From positions 3,714,929-3,778,928 of the forward strand of contig CM030853.1 in assembly GCA_018105865.1 (NCBI GenBank): a stretch of DNA of 64,000 nt, in the 5' to 3' direction. Of this stretch, positions 46,038-60,347 are shown piece after piece. The notes below the pieces were generated by a model. That model ran no database searches. It had not been told where the DNA came from and saw only the letters and a program-made list of their open reading frames with translations. Numbering within the stretch: position 1 is the first letter of the stretch; each line of letters opens with the position of its first letter. Origin of the DNA: Metaphire vulgaris (taxonomy: Eukaryota; Annelida; Clitellata; Crassiclitellata; Megascolecidae). Position numbers and translations under genes: made by a program.

Positions 46038-46689
46038 GACTCATCACCAATGTTAGAGTTATCATTTAGGTGATTTATGCCCCCCCCCCAAGTGGCATAG
46101 CGTGAGGGCCGGTGGCGGCTGCCCGGGCACAATTTTTTGAACGGGGCGTAATATTGCATGTGAAAGAGTCCAAGTAGTAATAAATCTTATAATAGTAATA
46201 GGAAATATGTAGTTATTGTTACTATTGTTGGGATGAAAGTACGAATGATACAAATGAGGACCTCTTTTTGCTCGTCAAAACTTTTCGGGGGAGAAAAGGA
46301 ACATTAAAAGGAACTGATGGAGGGCAAACTCCTCTTTGCCCCGGTCACTTCGAACCCACGCTATATTGCGCCACTGCCCCCTCCCCCAACTGGTTGGTGG
46401 ATGCCCTCCTCTGCTGGTAGCGAAAATTTTACCTGTCAGCTGTCCGATCTCCGGCTAGAGTGGATAATGTTGGGGGCGAGGGAGGTCCGACCCCTCACTG
46501 TTTTTAGAAAAAAGCTAACATCCTTTCCGAAATGTGTTAACAGATTCGCGTCTTTGTGAATGTCTGTGAATTCGTGAATCATTTTGTTTAGCATTTTTGC
46601 CGGATTCCACAAGGACAATAATACAATAATATGACGTGATTTAAAGTGGTTTAGGAGGCTAGGTTAGCCTGTGTAAAAACCACTGTAAA

Positions 46690-46760
46690 TAGCGTATAGC
46701 GGAATGGCCTGTCGGTGAAGAGAGAGCCCGGGGTTCAAACCTCGGTTTGAAGCAAGATTC
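46690..46760 (+). mobile_element. tRNA-derived SINE head (A and B boxes)
   Basis: TAGCGGAATGG (46697-46707) fits the pol III A box and GGTTCAAACCT (46732-46742) fits the B box at normal spacing. The cloverleaf arms do not pair well, so a SINE head or tRNA relic is likelier than a working tRNA. Confidence 0.55.
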
Positions 46761-47501
46761 GTCCGCAGTAAAGTATAAAAATAGGTCCCACAGTAAAATA
46801 TGCGTATTATACGTATTTTATGTTCAAGAATAATAAAATTCGCGTATTGTACGTATTTTATGTTCTAGAATAAAATACGCGTATCATACGTAATAATATA
46901 CGTTGAGCAAGCTCGAACATGCGGCTATGGTTCTCTATTATAATTGTCTATGGTAACGTCGTTGTAATAACGTGTGGCAACGTATTTTCACGTACGTAAA
47001 TTTTACCGGAAATTAAATACGTATTAATACGTAAGGTCGAATTATGATTTGAGGATAAAAGTGCGGTTAATTAAATCGTTCGACTCGTCCGCGAACGAGT
47101 TTATCGGGAGTGGAAGGAGGCGGGGGATTGTCATGGCAACCGCACTCTTCAGCCGAATCCTTGTGAAGTCGTGACCGCCAAGCTTCATGTCACCTGTCAC
47201 TTAATTATTACCTGTCGTATACGCTGGTCCTTGAATCAGTTGATTCACTTGTACCTGAGTGTAGAATTTTTTACCTGTGTGTAGAATTCAAAGTGAAGGC
47301 ACGTCTGAATGTTGGCGAAAGTTCGGACATTTACATTATTTTCCATAGAACGCTATAAATTAAAACAACCGCCAGCTTTAATATTGCGTCCGATTCACTG
47401 ATGTTTAAAAATTATAAAACATGGTTTACGTCGCTTTCTCCCTCCAGATTCGCAAAACAGCTGAAGAAGCTATTGAAAGCTATAAAATTGTTACAGTCTA
47501 C
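46761..47501. other. AT-rich stretch with ACGTATTTTA repeats
   Basis: Degenerate GCGTAT/ACGTATTTTATG segments recur between 46795 and 47035. Nothing coding. Confidence 0.45.
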
Positions 47502-47667
47502 CAGGGGCGTAGCGACGGGGTGTATATCGGTATAGGCCTATATACCCCCAAAATATGACTACCTTAAAATTTTCAATGTGTTTTTATACATTTTCAAAGA
47601 TTTTAACGATTTATGCCCCATCCCCAAATCACATTATACCCCCATAAAATTCCTGGCTACGCCCCTG
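47502..47667. mobile_element. hAT-like MITE, family C, perfect duplication
   Basis: The ends are CAGGGGCGTAGCGACGG and CCTGGCTACGCCCCTG. The 8-bp duplication CAGTCTAC is perfect (47494-47501 and 47668-47675). Confidence 0.94.
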
Positions 47668-48951
47668 CAGTCTACACGATTAAATGGGTGTGTACTGTTT
47701 CTGCTTCTGTTCAATTCACTTCTTGAATATTCTCTTATTGAATTTTCGTTTGATTGACGTTGCTTAATTAACTTGCATCGAACAATAATTTATTAGGCTG
47801 CAATTTCTCCGAATGCGTAACAGAAAAAGCATATTGGTAATCGTTATCCATAGTAAAACTTGCCAACGTTTTTAAAATTCCTAGGATCCTCAATTTTTGC
47901 CTATTTTTGCCTATTTCGCCTATTTTTTGCCTATCTTCGGTCAGTCGTCTGCCTAATAGATTCTCAAGGCTTGGAGCTTATACTTGAATAGCACGCCTTG
48001 CCTACACTGAACTTCTGTTTAGACTCTCACTATGAAAAAGTAGAGCCTGTAGAGGCGAGAAACAGTGAACTTTTAACGCACTTCTTGTCACTTTTTTCCA
48101 ATGAAACTCTACTGTGGACTAATGACTGACTGCCAATCGATATTCAACCACAAGTTTCGCTCTTAGTTATGCAACGACTAAAGTGCCGCTTACTGGAAGT
48201 ATATAGCGAAAAACTGGCTTATTTGACGAAAAATATTGTGCTGCAGCTTTGTGCATGTAATATTATATCGTGAAGAATAGTTTTGTTGACATTTCTACGA
48301 TATGAAAAACAAGTATAGAAAGAAATTTACGTTCTAACAATAGCAGAATAATTTTTCTCTTATTGCTTAAGATCTCGGGATCTTTACCCTCTTGATTACA
48401 TATCTTGTAAATTGTTATTTATTCAAAGAAAGCTAACGGCCAATTTGTTGACTTGAAAGAGTTTATGCTGGACAATCTATTTCAAAGTATTTGCACTTGA
48501 TGGTACGTTATAATAGTAATCTTTCTGTTACTACTATTGCAATTATTATTATCATCATTGTTGTTGTTGTTGTCATCATTATTATATAATAATATTACTT
48601 GGCTAATGATATAATAATTATTATTATATCATTAGCCAAGTAATATTATTATAATTATAATAATGAAAATATATAATAAACATTATTAGTAAGAATAGTA
48701 ATACAATTATTATTATGCTGGGACAGTTGTGCTATCTGTACAGTGCTACTGCATTGGTCTGTGTTCTGTGATTTTCGAATCAAGTGGAAGTTGTGCGACT
48801 GTTGTTGTAAGTATTTAGGCCTATACTCCATTCTTCCCACTGCAAAACATTTCGTAGGTTCGATTTTCGGTGTCGCTATGCAAATTAAAGGAGAAAAACT
48901 ATTGCAGATGTGTCGTTGACAAAGCTATTCAGATTGCAATAACTGCCTGAT

Positions 48952-49008
<57 letters not shown>

Positions 49009-49554
49009 TATATTCTATATATATACAGATTTTTAACAGCAATTTCGAAAGCTAAGGGAAGAAAGGAAAACAGGAACGAGACTGGTTCCTGATGAGAATT
49101 TGATAATTATTATAAGGACAACGAAGACTACCACGACAATGATGATGATGATGATTATGAAGTGATGCTGGTGAAGGTGAGATGATGATAATGACGACGA
49201 CAATGATGATGATGATGATACAATAGGACTCACTCGATTTTAGAAAAATTATCGATTCTTATATCTTGAAGCGCATATTTGTTTCTGAAACTTACTGTTA
49301 TTGAAGTAGAATTGTATTTTCTAAATTTCTCGCATCCACATTGCGTCGACAAGCAAAACAAAAGGATTCAAACGAAGAAGACGTCACAAGTTAGTTACTC
49401 TATCAGCTTTAAAACATGGAATGGGTCAAAACCACTTACACTGACCCCATCCAGCTCTCAGCTAAAGCTATACTAAACATGAACGGAACATCTGATTAGC
49501 AAAACCCGAGGATAACCTTATAAAATGATTATCGTTAACTACGTCACGTGCTTG
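47668..49554. other. AT-rich non-coding region
   Basis: It holds a perfect 33-bp hairpin (48585-48653), (AT)n at 48955-49006 and GAT-rich sequence at 49138-49220. No gene is recognised. Confidence 0.6.
48585..48653. repeat. Perfect hairpin, 33-nt arms and 3-nt loop
   Basis: The left arm is 48585-48617, the loop TTA is 48618-48620 and the right arm is 48621-48653. The arm centre is TATTACTTGGCTAATGATAT. The arms are fully complementary. Confidence 0.9.
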
Positions 49555-49744
49555 CAGGGATATTTTTACACCCCTTAACACACACCCCCCCCCCCAACAT
49601 CCCCACCCCCCAATTTGAGGTCGACACCCCCCAAAATGGTAATGTGACAATGGTGTGTATACAAAATGCATACTAATTAGCTCCGGACACCCTCCCAATT
49701 TGAGGTCGACACCCCTCAAATTCACAATCCTAGAAATATCCCTG
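49555..49744. mobile_element. hAT-like MITE, family D, perfect duplication
   Basis: The ends are CAGGGATATTTTTACACC and CCTAGAAATATCCCTG. The 8-bp duplication CGTGCTTG is perfect (49547-49554 and 49745-49752). Confidence 0.94.
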
Positions 49745-50138
49745 CGTGCTTGGAATAAATTTCGCCTTGTATAAGGACTTGTTACAATCTTTGTGCTCAT
49801 CTGGTTTATTCTGTACGTGTAGGCCTACCTCGAACGGCGTACCTGCTTCGCTGGATCAATATTTTTGACGAGAAGAGACAAGACACCTGAAAGTTTGCAC
49901 TTCCTGTCAATTTAATCGACTGTCATTTCGCGAGATCACGCATCTTTAATTAATACGAAGTTGCCAACAACTTTTGCTATTTCCGTTATACGCATATTCG
50001 GTATTAGGCCTATACAGTAAGTTAACCAGTTTGCATCTACTCAGCACCAGGGGCGTAGAAACGGGAGAGGGGGTATTTCAGTATATATATATATACCCCT
50101 CAAAATGAGTACATGTATAGGCCTAATACATTATATAT

Positions 50139-50192
<54 letters not shown>

Positions 50193-50258
50193 AGTATGCA
50201 AAACATATATAATATCCAAATAATTATAATATATATACAGACAGGAGAGGGTATTTCA

Positions 50259-50307
<49 letters not shown>

Positions 50308-50639
50308 GGTGTTGCAAATTTTGATTTTCAATTACTTTCAAATGGTTTCATATGATCTTTTACTCACTTATTATGAACGTAATAATGTTTTTGTTTGAAA
50401 GCTCAGAAAAGTTCATAAATTTTTAGCATATGTTTTTCATATACTTGTCTAGCAGATTTCTTAAATCCATAGATAATCTAGTAAATTTGAAGACACTGCC
50501 ATAAAACAAGGATGTGCTACAAAGGCGATGTCAGCTACAAAATGAAAATATGTGGTAGCCCATCAGTTTTTTCTTATCAAAGGGAGAGAAAAGAAATTAG
50601 AGATATATGGACGATGCAAGATGTTCCTGTTATTACATT

Positions 50640-51320
50640 GATATCACTCACTATTATGTATTTAGAGCCCCTCCAGCATGACAAACCTCGATGTTCCACA
50701 GTGCTAATAATGCAGAGTATTTGAGCAAATACAACCGCACATTTGAAATTTATTTCGTCCTGTTATAGAACGAATTCAAGCACCATATTCAGCCACTATC
50801 TTTAGCATCCATTACTACATTGATATCAATCGTTATTGCAAACATGGGCGATCACCTTCTCCATTTAAAACGACTCATCCATGACAACCCTCGTTTGTCC
50901 ATAATGCTAATAATACGCAGGATTTGTGGAAATACAAGCGCATGTTTTAAAACTTTTTTCGTCCTGTAAGAGATCGATTTCAAGCACTATATTGAGGCAT
51001 TGTCTTTAGCATTCTTCACTACATCGATATCAATCGCTATTTTAACCGTAGGCCATCGCCTTATGTATTTAGAGCCCCTCCAGCATGACAAACCCCGATG
51101 TTCCACAGTGCTAATAATGCAGAGTATTTGAGCAAATACAACCGCACATTTGAAATTTATTTCGTCCTGTTATAGAACGAATTCAAGCACCATATTCAGC
51201 CACTATCTTTAGCATCCATTACTACATTGATATCAATCGTTATTGCAAACATGGGCGATCATCTTCTCCATTTAAAACGACTCATCCATGACAGCCCTCG
51301 GTTGTCCATAATACTAATAA
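50640..51320. repeat. Dimeric tandem array, left part
   Basis: Two related ~200-bp subunits alternate. One has GAATTCAAGCACCATATTCA and the other GATTTCAAGCACTATATTGA; both continue CTTTAGCAT and ATATCAATCG. Corresponding points recur about 407 bp apart (50761 and 51168). Confidence 0.88.
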
Positions 51321-53707
51321 CACTGGTCAACAAGGTTTTTGTTTCCTGTGCAATTTCTGGTGTTCCAGGTAGATTTTGTCATGCTGATTACAGGAATAAT
51401 TTTGAAATTTTCCTATCACGTAAGTTTTTTGAGAAAAAGCTGACTTTAAAGTTTAAAATTATAAGAATTTTAAAATCGTGGTTTTCGAGAGTTATCTGAG
51501 TTATGGGTATTCAGGTTAGGCAAGAATCTTATGTGACCGCCATAACAGATGTAATATGCACTGCTGGCTCACTTAACTACATGGATTTTGAAAATTAGTA
51601 TAATTAGGCATGTCCAGACATGCCCAGACGCACCCAAACCTGTCTTCAAGACTACATGCCTAGCATGTATTGTTGCTATGGTTATGCAGTCCTATATAAA
51701 TACCAAGCAGCACTAGGAAGCAGCTGCAGTCTTTCTATTTGATGAGATATAACTGTTTAGTTAAAGGCTGTGAATTGAATATATTAACTAATTTAATTAA
51801 AGTTTCTGAAATGTCGATGTCGCAATAGCAGTGACACGTTCTGCTACATCTGTGGAGAGTTTACGTTGAAATCACAGAAGCGGAGTATGACAGCAATCAT
51901 AAAGAAAGGATATGAGTTATACTTTGGATGCAAAATTGGCGACCAGGACAAAGTATGGGCACCTCATATATGTTGTTCATCTTGTGCTACCAGTCTGCGA
52001 GCTTGGCTTGCAGGTAAAGCGTCCATCCACGCCATTCGCCATACCAATGATATGGAGGGAGCAGAATAATCATGTAATGGATTGCTATTTCTGCATGACG
52101 AATGTTACAGGATTTTCTTCAAAGAATAGGAAGTCTATTGAGTATCCTAACCTTGCCTCGGCAATGAGACCAGTTCCACACGACGAGAGTCTTCCTGTTC
52201 CAACACACACCCCCGAGTTTTGGACACTGGAGGACGAGGACGAGCACGCAGAGACAGATGAAATGCTGCAGATAGTTGATGATTCAGCTACGGAAGACCC
52301 AGAGTTTGAGCCATCGACATCCAGCAATCCTCATTTGATTTCTCAGGCAGAGCTCAATGATCTGGTCAGAGACTTAGATTTGTCAAAATATCAAGCAGAA
52401 TTGCTTGGATCTATGTTGCAAGGATGGAATCTGCTCTCTCCAGGTACAAAAATTTCAGTATTTCGTAAACGGCATGAAGACTTGACTCGATTCTTCAAAA
52501 AATCGACAGTCTTACTTTTTGCATTGACATTGATGGATTGCTTTCTGCCTTCGGCTGTAAGCACAATCCATCCGAATGGCGACTTTTTGTTGACTCTTCG
52601 CTGTTAAGTTTAAAGGCTGTTTTGCTGCATAATGGCAATTCATACCCTTCAGTACCCATTGGACATGCTGCTTACATGAAGGAAACATATGAGAACATGC
52701 AGCTGCTATTGAAACACATAGAATACTCGAGATACAACTGGAATATATGTGGAGACCTGAAAGTTGTTGCAATTCTACTCGGTCTGCAGCTAGGCTACAC
52801 CAAGTACTGCTGCTTTTTTTGCGAGTGGGACAGCCGAGCTAGAGATTCACATTATGTGAGAAAGGTCTGGCCACCTCGCAGGGACTTGGTTCCAGGACAG
52901 AAGAACGTTAAACATGATCCTCTCGTTGATCCGAAGAACATTTATCTCCCACCTTTGCACATCAAACTTGGGTTAATGAAAAACTTTGTCAAAGCAATGA
53001 ACAAAGAAAGTGAATCCTTTACATACTTACGACAGAGGTTTCCACACACCAGTGATGCTAAAATAAAAGAAGGCGTTTTTGTTGGCCCACAGATTCAAGA
53101 GATGCTCAAGGACAGTCACTTTGAGGGCCTTCTGCAGGGTGCCGAGCATGTTGCCTGGACAGCCTTCAGGGATGTTGTTGCTAACTTTCTGGGCAACTAC
53201 AAGGCGCCAAACTATGTCGAACAAGTTGGAAATCTGCTACAAGCTTACAAGGCAATGAAATGCAACATGTCACTGAAGATACACTTCCTTCATTCTCACT
53301 TGGACTTCTTCCCGGACAATCTCGGCGCCGTCAGTGATGAACATGGTGAAAGATTTCACAAAGACATTGTCAGCATCGAGAAACGCTACCAGGGAAAGTG
53401 GAGTCCGTCTATGCTCAGAGACTACTGTTGGTCACTGATACGTGAAGCACAGGACAGTGACTACAAACGAAAATCTACAGCAAAACATTTCTAATTTTCT
53501 CATGTCTTGTCATTATTGCCTAGATCCTTCTGTAGAATTATGTTGCAGAAGACGTTACAATACTAAATGCTAAATTGTCGATTTCTTAAAAACCTTACGT
53601 GATACAGAAATTCTAATTACATATTTGTGTTCAGCAAGTCAGAATCTATTAGTTTCACCAAAATTTGTAGAGGAAACAAAAACTTGCATAAAATTTGTTG
53701 ACCAGTG
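51321..53707 (+). mobile_element. Inner level: 2387-bp DNA transposon with CACTGG ends
   Basis: The left end is CACTGGTCAACAAGG (51321) and the right end TTGTTGACCAGTG (to 53707). The inverted arms continue for about 45 bp (GTTTTTGTTTCC, TTTTGGTG), one arm carrying an ~8-nt indel. The 3-bp duplication TAA (51318-51320, 53708-53710) is confirmed by the uninterrupted array unit CTAATAATACGCAGG at about 50908. CACTG ends and 3-bp duplications are typical of CACTA/EnSpm-type (CMC) elements, but this assignment is inference. Confidence 0.88.
51820..53494 (+). pseudogene. Transposase-like gene with two frameshifts
   Basis: The frame begins near 51820 with FCYICGEF, then YFGCKIGDQDKVWAPHICC (a Cys-rich N-terminal domain). 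After a frameshift at about 52015-52025 it resumes as MIWREQNNHVMDCYFCM (second Cys pair). A one-base slip in the A run at about 52506 shifts it to the frame of 52538-53494, which holds KAVLLHNGNSYPSVPIGHAA, ICGDLKVVAILLGLQLG, YCCFFCEWDSRARD, PPLHIKLGLMKNFVKAM and AVSDEHGERFHKDI, ending KSTAKHF. This protein type is abundant and uncharacterised in invertebrate genomes; GDLK and DEHGERFH could hold catalytic acids. It is a recently broken copy. Confidence 0.88.
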
Positions 53708-54110
53708 TAATACACAGGATTTGTGGAAGTACAAGCGCGATTTTTTAAAACTTATTTCGTCCTGTTAGAGATCGATTTCAAGCACTATATTGAGCCACTG
53801 TCTTTAGCATTCTTCAGTACATTTATATCAATCGCTATTATAGACGTAGGCCATCGTCTTCTGTATTTATAGCGCATCCAGCATGACAACCGCCGTTGTT
53901 CCATAATGCTAATAATGCACAGTATATGTGCAAATCAACCGCACATTTGAAAGTTATTTCGTCCTGTTATAGATCGAATTCAAGCACCATATTCAGCCAC
54001 TATCTTTAGCATCCATTACTACATTGATATCAATCGCTATTGCAAACATGGGCCACCACCTTCTGCATTTAAAACGGCTCATCCATGACACTCAACCAGA
54101 GGTTTCGTTG
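53708..54110. repeat. Dimeric tandem array, right part
   Basis: It resumes the same unit order as the left part (ACACAGGATTTGTGG, GATTTCAAGCACTATATTGA, then GAATTCAAGCACCATATTCA), showing that the transposon split the array. Confidence 0.88.
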
Positions 54111-54468
54111 AGCACAATGACGAACCTGGAACTGATTGTGCACTGTGTACAGTGTTATGTTAAGATACAGAGCCTGGCAATACTGGCAATAGAAATGGCA
54201 TCATTGCATTGATAACGAAATGCCTTCTTAACATTACATTATTTTCTATTTGTTAATGTTGTGTCCATATTCTATGGGGCATTAAGGTATTTTAAGATAA
54301 AGTGTTAACGAAAATTGCTATAGTTACTAAAAACTAAGACCAGAAAATTATGAACTTTTTGTAACTTTAAAAAAATTCACATTCATATATGTTTCATATG
54401 TAAAAAGTGTCATCTGAAAAGTTTTGAAAGTTTTTGAAAATCAGAAATTTTGTGTTTTTTGCAACACC

Positions 54469-54504
<36 letters not shown>

Positions 54505-54794
54505 CTCAAAATGAGCATATGTATAGGCCTAATACATTATATATAACATATATATACATGTATGCAAAATTTATATAATATCCAATATATATATATATAA
54601 TATATAATATATATGACAGTATATACCACCAAACTTATACCCCAAATCAAATTCCTGGCTACGCCCCTGCTCAGCACTCTTCTCCTTTACCTAACACTGG
54701 CATCAACTGGCTGGTAAAATTTAAAAAAATTGTTTCTATCGAATGAATGCCACAGCGATTAAAAGTCGTACAAGAAATGCTAACACCAAAGGTG

Positions 54795-55050
54795 GGTCCC
54801 GTACTCGAGTCCGAGCGTTGGGTTCCGGCGCTTATCTCCGGCCTGGGCAATCAGCGACGTAGGTGGTATAATCCATTAATCTGGGATAGGTTGCCATTAC
54901 TTTCCACAGACCCACGTTTTACCTAGCAGCTTAACGCTTCTCCTCAGTTTACCACCGTCCTCTAGCGAGTAAGGCTGAGTCGACCTTAGGGCTCCTGCGG
55001 GAATTGAACCCGCGACCTTCTGCTCCATCGTCCAGCGTTGCTAACACTAC
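54795..55050 (-). mobile_element. tRNA-derived SINE
   Basis: On the minus strand GGTTCAATTCC (complement at 55000-55010) fits the pol III B box. About 30 nt upstream, TGGACGATGG is an A-box-like sequence. The body (GACGTAGGTGG, GCCATTACTTTC) is shared with 11120-11285. Confidence 0.65.
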
Positions 55051-55436
55051 TCGTAGCAAAAACAGTAAAAGCAGAAGGACGCAACTGATTGTTTCAATTC
55101 AGTATTCACCATTTGATGTAAAACTCTTGCACAGTTTTCTAAATATTGCGATTACCGTAATAAACTTTCCTTTGTCGAAAGCCGAACGTTTTTCGAAACG
55201 TCTTTGTTATTTTCAGTTTTAGACTATTTCTCCAATCCACTCACAATGGGTCACTCAAAATGATCCGTGACCCTCGAGTGCCATCGGTGTTTCTCCTAAA
55301 ACTGGATTTTTACGCATAAGTTTTAATATGTCTAATAGCAGAGGCACAGTAATAATATAATGAAATAGGGGCTTAACAATAAATCAACGTGGAAAGACCA
55401 TTAATGTTTTAATTCTTAAGTCGAAAGCGTAACGTC

Positions 55437-55494
<58 letters not shown>

Positions 55495-55851
55495 TAATAA
55501 TAATAAATCATGAAGGACAAGAAAATGCATGATTTGGGATATTACAGTCGCAGACACTTTCGCTGCTTCCTACTGTCATCAGACAGCATCAGCTGCGGAT
55601 GCTGTAGCCGAACGTGCAGACAAAGGAAAATGGCCAAAAACATTCAACTGTCTGGGTCGTACCGTTTCATCCCTCTGGCTCTGGAGACGATGGGGCCAAT
55701 CAACGAGGAAGGTCTCCGCTTCTAAAAAGTATATCGGCAGTATCCTAACACGACAATCTGAAGATGAAAGAGAGACATCCTTTCTCCTACAACGAATATC
55801 CGTGACACTCCAGAGATTTAACGCAGTCGCCTTCCGCGGAACTTTCGCAAC

Positions 55852-55893
<42 letters not shown>
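55437..55893 (+). pseudogene. LINE ORF2 C-terminal remnant between two (ATA)n tracts
   Basis: It encodes WDITVADTFAASY, then in another frame SYRFIPLALETMGP, then RETSFLLQRISVTLQRFNAV and stop. This is the widespread VTxxDTxA...FIPLAxET...QRxxVxxQRxNA ending of non-LTR ORF2. It has two frame breaks. (AAT)n precedes it (55437-55506) and (ATA)n follows (55852-55893). Confidence 0.82.
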
Positions 55894-55895
<2 letters not shown>

Positions 55896-56275
55896 TGGGT
55901 TTTAGGTGAGTTAGAAGGTGATTGCTTAAATCTCTCCCATGTTGAAAACCACTGCTAAGTCTTTCTTAAAGTCTCTGCACAGATCAAGACGTACTGTACA
56001 GTATATTATGAAATGGCACTTGTCCGTCAATGTCATTTCGGGAAAAGACTACGACTGTTTGTCCACCAAACAAGAAATCCCGTGACAATCACCGTCTTTG
56101 TTGTATCGTTTACAATCTTTACAACATCCTCCGATGAGGGGGAGGGGAGGGGAGGGGGAAATGCAAAACGGCCTTCGAAGATTTGGCCAATTGCCCACGC
56201 GGGAGATTACTGTCAGTTGCACAATGCACACTGCCTGTGCCAATATAGGACGCATGACACTGAAGACGACAGCAT

Positions 56276-56321
<46 letters not shown>

Positions 56322-56815
56322 GAAGCTTCCATTACCTCATTATAGAGGTACACAGTGTTTCATAAGAAACGGAGGTATAGGGGTAGGATGACTTAATCAT
56401 GACTTATTTAGGCATCAGCTTGACTCGCCTTGAGTCAGTCTACATGTAGAACGAGAAACTAGCAATAAACCACGGCCATCTAAATATAACTGGCTATATT
56501 TAGATGACCGTGAAAGAATAAACTCGGCTTTTTATGTGGAAAGAAAGCCGCAATAACTGAAGGCAAATGCCACAGCGTACATCTATGATCTAGTTAATGT
56601 TCATAAGCTGGTCGTCTTGGGGGTCGTAATCCAGATGCTGTCGCTGTTTTATTTGCCCGACTATCGCGTGCGTTAACGACGCCGCAGAGAAAACAAATGT
56701 AACCTCATAATAATTCATTATGTCTCTTAGTTGGGGCGTTTTCCATCCCGTCTTCCCTCCTGCTCCTCCTGCTCCTCCTAGTTGTAATAATAATAATAAC
56801 AATAATAATAACAAT
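55894..56815. other. Non-coding stretch
   Basis: It contains (GT)n at 56279-56320, a GGGGAGG run at 56138-56156 and a short hairpin at 56472-56512. No gene. Confidence 0.5.
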
Positions 56816-57200
<385 letters not shown>

Positions 57201-57590
57201 ATCGAGATATCCACATCGATACGGACATATTCATAGACAATGTGTAATCGACAAATTCGCTTCCAGCAATAGAAAGATCGATTTTGCACTATGACTTTGT
57301 ACAACCAGACTAAAACGGCTTTGATACATTGTCAATTCTGAACATTATAACATTTTATAAATCAAATCTACAGACTTCTTCTAAACCGTTTACATACAGT
57401 ATAATTCCTTTGACAATTGGCGGGATCGTCCTAGAAATTCATCGTACTCCCATCAAGACTTCTTGGAACCGCCACTGTCCCTCTCCGCGGGTCGATGCTA
57501 CCGTCTAGGGACCGTCGGCGAGTCACCCCCTGGCAGCCGACGGGGGATACGGAAAGCCTCGAGTCCTGGTCGCACGGCACCGTGGACTTT
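57201..57590. other. 3' flank of the GPCR gene
   Basis: It is AT-rich to 57420, then rises in GC toward the stop codon. It is probably the 3' UTR of the receptor (minus strand). No other feature is seen. Confidence 0.45.
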
Positions 57591-59737
<2,147 letters not shown>

Positions 59738-59758
59738 TTTGGACAGATATCTTCGACT

Positions 59759-60347
59759 GTGAAACGAAACGATAATAATTCTGTACAATCAATTCGAATA
59801 TTCGACATTGAGATACTGTATCTTCTCCTAGTACATGTACATTATAGCGAGGTTATACTATATATTTATCGGGTGTCTTTCGTGTGAAAGTTTGGAAAGT
59901 CTATTTCCAATACCATGCATTACATTTTATGATTTTATAACAAAACAGGAAATTACATAAAAATAACAGCTAATTTTGCTAATAATAGGCCTAATACATA
60001 TAATGGGAACAAAGATACCAAAATGAAAACTTAAATATAATTCCCGCCAAGAGGCACCTAGTAAATTAATATTCTACATAGTAATTCATTTAAGTAATGC
60101 AAGGTGATTGACAGAGTAATCATATACAGTAAGTCATATTTTACTTCCTTTATCCAATGTTTTAAAAATATCCTAACCAATCTTAGATGGTTTGTAATAG
60201 TAGAAGGCAATCGTTTCTAATTAATTAGACTATTAGAGCATCATTTTCGTATCCAGCCTAGAGGCGTTATCTTATATCTACAGTAATTATTTATGAAGTA
60301 TGTATTATGTAGTCTATGGCACATCAACTCTCCTAGTCATTATGCTG
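59759..60347. other. AT-rich 5' flank of the GPCR coding exon
   Basis: A likely 5' UTR intron begins at about 59759 (acceptor complement at 59759-59775). The rest is AT-rich and unremarkable. Confidence 0.45.

Larger units (their letters stand above)
50304..54472. mobile_element. Middle level: element with TTAAGGTGTTGC ends carrying a satellite-like array
   Basis: Inverted ends are TTAAGGTGTTGCAAA (50304) and GCAACACCTTAA (to 54472); arm similarity continues through TGATTTTCAA and ACTTTCAAA. It lies inside (TA)n tracts of the outer element, so a TA or TTAA target is possible. The interior is a repeat array and has no transposase other than the inner insert. Superfamily unknown. Confidence 0.8.
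50048..54669. mobile_element. Outer level of a nest: family C hAT-like MITE enlarged by insertions
   Basis: The left end CAGGGGCGTAGAAACGGG (50048) and right end CCTGGCTACGCCCCTG (to 54669) match family C. The 8-bp duplication CTCAGCAC is perfect (50040-50047 and 54670-54677). Without its insertion the element would be about 450 bp of mostly (AT)n. Confidence 0.92.

Noticed and set aside
46690..46760. A functional tRNA gene
   Set aside because: A and B boxes are present, but acceptor and anticodon arms do not pair convincingly; a SINE head is likelier.
50512..51499. Short ORFs with ISIVIANMG in the array near 50.8, 51.2 and 54.0 kb
   Set aside because: They recur because the tandem unit recurs, they stop at varied places, and no codon bias is visible.
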